Shown piece by piece: positions 15,061 through 20,036 of a stretch of DNA of 20,036 nucleotides; position 1 is the first letter of the stretch, and each line of letters opens with the position of its first letter. The notes under the pieces were generated by a model. It had not been told where the DNA came from, did not search any database, and was given only the letters and a program-made list of their open reading frames with translations. This DNA is from DATBIO01 sp036556965. Its GTDB lineage: Bacteria > Acidobacteriota > Vicinamibacteria > Fen-336. The stretch lies in the NCBI GenBank assembly GCA_036556965.1, contig DATBIO010000107.1, forward strand, positions 1 through 20,036, written 5' to 3'. A program made the translations under genes and the position numbers.

Positions 15061-15097
15061 GCTCGGGCCGGCCCCGCGGGGGGGGGCCGGCCCGAGC
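15061..15097 (-). terminator. Strong 15-base-pair hairpin after the exported repeat protein gene
   Basis: A perfect 15-base inverted repeat (GCTCGGGCCGGCCCC and its complement) with a seven-base G-rich loop begins five bases past the stop codon of the gene ending at 15103. Stability should be very high. There is no T run, as is common in very GC-rich genomes. Its place between that gene and the yhhQ promoter suits a terminator. Confidence 0.65.
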
Positions 15098-15102
15098 GGC
15101 GG

Positions 15103-15954
15103 TCAGGAGCGGACGAGGTTGGCCATGCGCTGCAGGATGTCGATGGTGCGGCTCGAGTCGTCCCAGACCTGGCTGAACACCTGCGCGTCCCGCATGCGTC
15201 GGTCGGCCTGGCGCGCCTCCTCCCGGAGGTGATCGACCATGGGGCCGATCTTCTGCGGCTCCAGGTCCCCGGCGTCCACGCGGCGGCGGAGGTTCTCGCT
15301 CTGCGCCGCGAAGTAGTGCAGCTCGGCCAGGAACTGGCGTCCCCGGGCCGGATAGCCGCCGACTTCACGGCTCGCCTTGCTGTGCGCCCGGGTCGCGCTG
15401 GCCTCGAGGGCGTGGGCGAGCTCGCGGAACTGCTCGAGGGCGGTGCCGGAGAGGGCCGGCACGCGGAACGGCGTGGGGACCTCGACCGCGTGCCCGTCCA
15501 GGAGCCGGGCCATGCGCCGGAGGACGTCGACGATGGCGTCCCACTCGTCGTAGGTGCTCTGCAGGGCCTGGGCGGCGCGGAGGCGGTCGCTCATGACGCG
15601 CGCACGCTCCGAGAGGTCGGCCACCTGGGGCGGGGCCTCCAGGGGCGAGGAGAGATGGCCGTCCACCCGGCGGCGGAAGTCGCCCGCGCCCCGCGCAAAG
15701 GAGCGGATGGCGGGGAGGAACCGCACCTCCGTGGAAGCTCCGCGGCGGACGTCGTCCGCCGCGCCCTCGAGCGCTCCTTGCGCCGTCTCGTCGAGGTAGC
15801 GCGCGAGGGCGCACAGGGTCTGGTAGCGCTGTCCGGACAGCGGCTGGACCGGGGTCGCGAGCTGCTCCTCGGCGGACACGGCCGGCAGGAGCGGGCCTTC
15901 CAGGAGCAGGCCCGCGGTGGCGCTGGCGGCCAGGAACGAAGTGGTCTTGTTCAT
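15103..15954 (-). CDS. Exported protein made of two helical repeats, function unknown
   Basis: 283 residues. A signal peptide (MNKTTSFLAASATAGLLLEG to about AVSA, cut near residue 28) suggests a periplasmic location. The mature part is two homologous halves of about 110 residues (about 44-154 and 173-283, offset 129). Both contain a FL-x5-FA-x5-RRRVD block (78-98 and 207-227), then an E-x-AR-x3-DR-x-R-x-AQ helix, then a WD-x5-ID-L-RMA-L ending (138-152 and 264-280). No Cys pair or catalytic motif stands out; it is probably an all-helical bundle. ATG 15954 is preferred to the longer frame because it begins the signal peptide and has GAAGGGA seven bases upstream. I recognise no named family. 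Confidence 0.75.
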   Translation of the reverse strand: MNKTTSFLAASATAGLLLEGPLLPAVSAEEQLATPVQPLSGQRYQTLCALARYLDETAQGALEGAADDVRRGASTEVRFLPAIRSFARGAGDFRRRVDGHLSSPLEAPPQVADLSERARVMSDRLRAAQALQSTYDEWDAIVDVLRRMARLLDGHAVEVPTPFRVPALSGTALEQFRELAHALEASATRAHSKASREVGGYPARGRQFLAELHYFAAQSENLRRRVDAGDLEPQKIGPMVDHLREEARQADRRMRDAQVFSQVWDDSSRTIDILQRMANLVRS

Positions 15955-15976
15955 GTCCGATCCCTTCTCGTGCGGA

Positions 15977-16011
15977 CCATCACGGTGCCCGCTCAATGCG
16001 TCCCGCCCCGG
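15977..16011. repeat. Degraded copy of the groEL 3' end (direct repeat, copy A)
   Basis: About 35 bases here match 16883-16917 in the same orientation, with roughly seven differences by hand alignment; the central 26 bases (15984-16009) differ at three positions. The matching copy at 16883-16917 spans the groEL stop codon, about nine codon bases on one side and the downstream flank on the other. Copy A lies in non-coding sequence 23 bases upstream of the repeat-protein gene. Confidence 0.5.
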
Positions 16012-16029
16012 GGAGGGGGCCCGTTCCGG

Positions 16030-16043
16030 TCGCCACGTGGCGA
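16030..16043. promoter_or_regulatory. Perfect 14-base palindrome between two minus-strand genes
   Basis: TCGCCACGTGGCGA reads the same on both strands. It lies 20 bases after the lipoprotein stop and about 75 bases before the repeat-protein start. It could be an operator for the latter or a small terminator stem; a perfect stem with no loop favours a protein-binding site. Confidence 0.35.
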
Positions 16044-16062
16044 ACGACGTGCGCGCGACACC

Positions 16063-16842
16063 TCAGAGCGCATTCGACTCGTCGACCTCGATGCGCAACC
16101 CCCACGCGCCGGTGTTGTCGGACAGGTTGTCGTCGTTGACGCAGACCTCCAGGGGCCCGGCCTGGCTGGTGGTGAAGGTGACGTCCGTACCGCCCTGCAC
16201 GACCTGGGTGCCGACCCTCAAGACCATCGACAGCTCCCGCAACCCGGGAAAGGGCAGGGCAGGCCCTGCCGTCGACGGGTTCCTGCCGTCCGCGTCGAAG
16301 ACGCACCCGCCGAAGGCGCACCCGAAGTCGATCCTGACGTTGGGGGCGGGATTCGTCGTGATGTGCACCTTGGTGTTCTTGCGCAAGGCCGGCTTGCCGG
16401 GAATGGGGTCGCACGCCGTGGGCCGAGGCTGGGCGTAGCCGACGTTGAGGATGGTCGGACCGATGGTGAAGATCATCTGCGCCTCGCCCACGCAGTTCTC
16501 GACGCTCCCTGCCTTCACCGTCTTCCGGCCCCGCCACCCCGCGTAGAGATGGGACACGGGCGGGATGTTCGCGAAGTCGTAGTTGGGCACGATGGCCGGG
16601 GGCGTCCCGTCGCCGAAGTCGATGCTGAGCTTGTCGCAGACGCCCTGGCCGCTGACCTGGAAGCTGGCCGGGCTCGACGTCGTGCTCCCGACCTGGCCGG
16701 TGATCCCCTGGATGGTTCCCCCCTTGCACGCGGGAAGCACCACGGCGGCCAGCGCGAGGGAGAGGGCCGCCAGGTGCCCTGGCGACCCTCCGCGTGGGGC
16801 GTCGGGGCGAAGGGCACTGCCGCCGACCGATATCGTCCTCAT
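16063..16842 (-). CDS. Lipoprotein with a PKD-like and a C-terminal lectin-like beta domain
   Basis: 259 residues. A long N-region and hydrophobic stretch end in VVLPACKGG, with Cys39 as likely lipidated residue. Residues about 60-125 contain LSIDFGDGTPP and HLYAGWRGRKTV, resembling a PKD or related immunoglobulin-like domain. The final third contains PLEVCVNDDNLSDNTGAWGL, reminiscent of the ND-x-DN-x-G calcium loop in LecA-like beta sandwiches. Six other Cys (GVCDK, ENCVG, TACDP, FGCAFGGC, EVCVN) suggest disulfides in the envelope. ATG 16842 has GGAGG seven bases upstream. The gene lies between groEL and the repeat-protein gene and is bracketed by the direct repeats A and B. Sugar binding is only an inference. 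Confidence 0.72.
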   Translation of the reverse strand: MRTISVGGSALRPDAPRGGSPGHLAALSLALAAVVLPACKGGTIQGITGQVGSTTSSPASFQVSGQGVCDKLSIDFGDGTPPAIVPNYDFANIPPVSHLYAGWRGRKTVKAGSVENCVGEAQMIFTIGPTILNVGYAQPRPTACDPIPGKPALRKNTKVHITTNPAPNVRIDFGCAFGGCVFDADGRNPSTAGPALPFPGLRELSMVLRVGTQVVQGGTDVTFTTSQAGPLEVCVNDDNLSDNTGAWGLRIEVDESNAL

Positions 16843-16858
16843 CCGAAGGCCTCCGTAG

Positions 16859-16877
16859 GTTGGCCGGCGAGGCCAAC
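16859..16877 (-). terminator. Hairpin after groEL
   Basis: GTTGGCC-ggcga-GGCCAAC forms a perfect seven-base-pair stem 21 bases past the groEL stop codon and just before the lipoprotein ribosome binding site. It may end or weaken transcription from the groESL run. There is no T run. Confidence 0.45.
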
Positions 16878-16898
16878 GAGGAACGTCGGGGTGCGCGC

Positions 16899-18521
<1,623 letters not shown>

Positions 18522-18557
18522 GATTGCGATCTCCCTGTCTGCCTGAATGAAGGACGA

Positions 18558-18845
18558 CTATGCGAGCACGGCCAGGACTTCGTCTTCGCGGACGATCAGG
18601 ACTTCCTCGCCCTCGATCTTGATCTCGGTCCCGGAGTACTTTCCGAAGAGGATGGTGTCGCCGACCTTGACGTCGACGGCGAGGGTGGTGCCGTTCTCCA
18701 GCACCTTGCCGTTGCCCACGGCGAGGACGCGGCCCTCCAGAGGCTTCTCCCGGGCCGTGTCGGGGATGACGATGCCTCCCTTTACGGTCTCCGCGGCTTC
18801 GAGGCGGCGCACCAGCAAGCGGTCGTGAAGCGGACGTACTTTCAT
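18558..18845 (-). CDS. groES: Co-chaperonin GroES (Hsp10)
   Basis: 95 residues, the usual length. GroES caps the GroEL ring. It starts MKVRPLHDRLLVRRLEAAET, has the mobile loop TVKGGIVIPDTAREKP (about residues 20-35) with the hydrophobic IVI contact to GroEL, and the GDTILFGKYSGTEIK segment. ATG 18845 is chosen over an in-frame TTG five codons earlier because GGGAGA lies seven bases upstream and the sequence then matches family starts. It begins 19 bases after the end of the two-TM protein gene, so groESL may be read from a promoter before the monooxygenase-fold gene. Confidence 0.98.
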   Translation of the reverse strand: MKVRPLHDRLLVRRLEAAETVKGGIVIPDTAREKPLEGRVLAVGNGKVLENGTTLAVDVKVGDTILFGKYSGTEIKIEGEEVLIVREDEVLAVLA

Positions 18846-18864
18846 GAGTGCATCTCCCAATGAT

Positions 18865-19137
18865 TCAACGAGACTGCTTTGACGCCGGCAGGGCGACCCG
18901 GTCCGGCACGCGGGTGGCGAGGACCGGCTCGGCGTCGACGTCGCCGATGACCTCGGCCATGGTGCGCGACGACGTCCTGCCCATGGCCAGCGCGACGGCC
19001 AGGGCCAGGAAGCAGAACCAGCCCAGACCCGTCCAGAACGCCCCGTAGGGGCTGACGAGGGTCCAGGCGATCGACAGCGGCGCCACCGAGGCGACGACGC
19101 CGATCCAGAACCAGCGTTGCGACACGAAGTTCATCAT
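18865..19137 (-). CDS. Small two-TM membrane protein, function unknown
   Basis: 90 residues starting MMNFVSQRWFWIG. Two hydrophobic segments (about 8-28 and 32-52) are separated by a short turn (SPYGAF), forming a helical hairpin. The C-terminal 38 residues are polar (SSRTMAEVIGDVDAEPVLAT). GGAGGAGGGA just upstream of the paired ATG codons supports the start; either ATG (19137 or 19134) may be used. It begins 17 bases after the monooxygenase-fold gene and ends 19 bases before groES, so it sits inside a run with both. I recognise no family; it resembles neither known chaperonin partners nor holins convincingly. Confidence 0.7.
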   Translation of the reverse strand: MMNFVSQRWFWIGVVASVAPLSIAWTLVSPYGAFWTGLGWFCFLALAVALAMGRTSSRTMAEVIGDVDAEPVLATRVPDRVALPASKQSR

Positions 19138-19154
19138 GGGGATCCCTCCTCCCG

Positions 19155-19484
19155 CTACCGGCCGGCGGCGGCCAGGGGCGCGGCGATCTTGTGGAACGTC
19201 GAGTTCGAGACGTCGAACGTCTCGATGCGAGGGGTTCCCTCGATGCAGCGGGAGAGGATCTTCGCCACCTGGGGGTAGGTTCCGCGGCCGTAGGCGTCCG
19301 CGCTCTCCGCCCCGTCCCACAGGCTGATGCCGAACGCTTCCTTGCCCCCGGGGGCGACGAAGAGGATCTCGTCCTGGAAGCCCTTCTGCTTTCGGAGGAG
19401 GGGAATGATGTCGTTCTCCAGCCTCTTCGTGAGCTCGGCGACGCTGTTGGGCTTGAGGGTCATCGAAACGCGACGTGCGAACAT
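19155..19484 (-). CDS. Antibiotic-biosynthesis-monooxygenase-fold (dimeric alpha/beta barrel) protein
   Basis: 109 residues, no signal peptide. The sequence MFARRVSMTLKPNSVAELTK, DIIPLLRKQKGFQDEILFV, then GISLWDGAESADAYGRGTYPQVAKIL follows the beta-alpha-beta-beta pattern of ABM-domain proteins, which form small dimeric ferredoxin-like barrels and include monooxygenases and haem-degrading enzymes. The haem-ligand residues of IsdG-type enzymes cannot be confirmed, so catalysis is uncertain. ATG 19484 has AAGGAGG six bases upstream. It is the first gene of the run that continues into the two-TM protein, groES and groEL. Confidence 0.75.
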   Translation of the reverse strand: MFARRVSMTLKPNSVAELTKRLENDIIPLLRKQKGFQDEILFVAPGGKEAFGISLWDGAESADAYGRGTYPQVAKILSRCIEGTPRIETFDVSNSTFHKIAAPLAAAGR

Positions 19485-19576
19485 GGCCAACCTCCTTGGT
19501 TGTCGGTGGCCGAGGGGCAGCTCCAGGTAACCGCAGTAGTGACAGCCTGGGCGAAGAGTCCCTGGTCAGCTTCACC

Positions 19577-19606
19577 ACTCTAGGTTAAGTAACCCAGCTG
19601 TGTCAA
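19577..19606 (-). promoter_or_regulatory. Promoter for the monooxygenase-fold/groESL run
   Basis: On the minus strand a perfect -35 TTGACA (19606-19601) is followed after 18 bases by TAGAGT (19582-19577). The start of transcription would be near 19570, giving a leader of about 85 bases before ATG 19484. This is the best sigma-70-type promoter in the window. Confidence 0.6.
19580..19597. promoter_or_regulatory. Palindromic operator candidate inside the promoter
   Basis: CTnGGTTAnnTAACCnAG is an 18-base imperfect palindrome lying between and touching the -10 and -35 elements, so a bound repressor would block polymerase. It is not the CIRCE sequence bound by HrcA. Confidence 0.5.
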
Positions 19607-19630
19607 GCAAAATCAGACCTTGGCAGAATG

Positions 19631-19650
19631 GGTTAATCCGTTATAGTTAA
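19631..19650. promoter_or_regulatory. Cluster of GTTA half-sites upstream of the XRE-type gene
   Basis: GTTA occurs at 19632, 19640 and 19646 (spacings 8 and 6), matching the half-site of the palindrome at 19580-19597. A TTATAG within it could be a plus-strand -10 for the regulator gene. The shared half-site suggests one regulator for both directions. Confidence 0.4.
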
Positions 19651-19701
19651 GCGGATGGCGTGCCGGGTCCTCAACCGGCCTCGAAGCAGCGGGAGGTGCG
19701 C

Positions 19702-20036
19702 GTGGACGTGTGCCTGGTGATCCGACAGCGGCTCGCGGAGCTCAAGCGCGACCAGAAGGACCTGGCGGCGGCGGCCGAGGTCACGGAGTCCTACATCTCC
19801 CAGCTGCTGTCGCGGAAGAAGCTGCCGCCCGCCCCCGATCGGACGGACATCTACGCCAAGATGGCGCGGTTCCTGAAGCTCCCCAAGGGGACGCTCTCGA
19901 CGCTGGCGGACCGCCAGCGAAGGGACGCCCTCCAGAGGATCCTGACCGACCCGCCCCGGCCCCTGTTCGGAGACGTGCGCGAGCTGATCCTCCGCAAGTG
20001 CGCGCCTGGCAAGCAGGAGGAGATCCGGGGCATCTT
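19702..20036 (+). CDS. XRE-type helix-turn-helix regulator, 5' part (runs off the right edge)
   Basis: The frame from GTG 19702 stays open to the window end (111 complete codons). The N-terminus VDVCLVIRQRLAELKRDQKD followed by LAAAAEVTESYISQLLSRKK forms a Cro/C1-type DNA-binding domain, with the helix-turn-helix at about residues 18-42. After it come YAKMARFLKLPKGTLSTLAD and LFGDVRELILRKC, a helical region that probably continues beyond the edge. GGGAGG lies five bases before the GTG; an ATG at 19655 is in a frame that soon stops. It is divergent from the groESL run and is the natural candidate to bind the GTTA sites between them. The regulated genes are inferred only from position. Confidence 0.85.
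   Translation, partial: MDVCLVIRQRLAELKRDQKDLAAAAEVTESYISQLLSRKKLPPAPDRTDIYAKMARFLKLPKGTLSTLADRQRRDALQRILTDPPRPLFGDVRELILRKCAPGKQEEIRGI

Noticed and set aside
16030..16043. Palindrome as a transposon end or attachment site
   Set aside because: No second copy was seen, and no transposase or integrase gene lies beside it.
18845..18870. CIRCE (HrcA operator) before groES
   Set aside because: A single GCACTC occurs next to the groES start, but the paired inverted copy nine bases away is absent.

Overview
The window is very GC-rich (above 70% by eye, not counted), with codons that end in G or C almost throughout. Gene content points to a Gram-negative, non-model bacterium: exported proteins with signal peptides, a lipoprotein, a periplasmic thiol-oxidoreductase-like protein, an ACE-type M2 peptidase, two GT39-like polytopic proteins, and a homoserine/serine O-acyltransferase of the Xanthomonas-like branch. 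Acidobacteriota is my best guess and Myxococcota is possible; this is inference because no rRNA or other phylogenetic marker is present. I see no tRNA, rRNA, CRISPR array or intact mobile element. No gap between called genes exceeds 300 bases; the longest are 387-657 and 19485-19701.

Layout. The left edge (1-657) holds the start of an unidentified minus-strand gene and a small protein resembling the DNA-binding arm of a tyrosine integrase, whose ribosome binding site lies in a hairpin. From 658 to 9119 the plus strand carries two close-packed runs: an exported TPR protein, the MetX-like acyltransferase and the M2 peptidase, then a large GT39-like membrane protein, a 2-Cys peroxiredoxin and a VIT1-family metal transporter. 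From 8909 to 14983 the genes alternate in strand. A second GT39-like protein (minus) is back to back with a MEMO1/AmmeMemoRadiSam-B protein, which is translationally coupled to a SurA-like/DsbA-like exported oxidoreductase. An Rsm22-like methyltransferase (minus) is divergent from a PH-SHOCT protein, which converges with a YhhQ-type queuosine-precursor transporter.

From 14984 to 19640 everything is on the minus strand. A monooxygenase-fold protein, a two-TM protein, groES and groEL form a tight run behind a TTGACA promoter. Downstream are a lipoprotein and an exported helical repeat protein. The right edge holds the start of an XRE-type regulator divergent from the groESL run, and the intergenic region contains a palindrome and repeated GTTA half-sites.

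Most genes are recognisable housekeeping or accessory genes. The parts that most merit a second look are a recurring TANNNT-(7 or 8 nt)-start-codon arrangement that suggests leaderless transcription, a degraded copy of the groEL 3' end lying beyond the neighbouring lipoprotein gene, the groESL run with two unusual leading genes and a palindrome inside its promoter, and the two-repeat exported protein. I found no clear new defence or mobile system.
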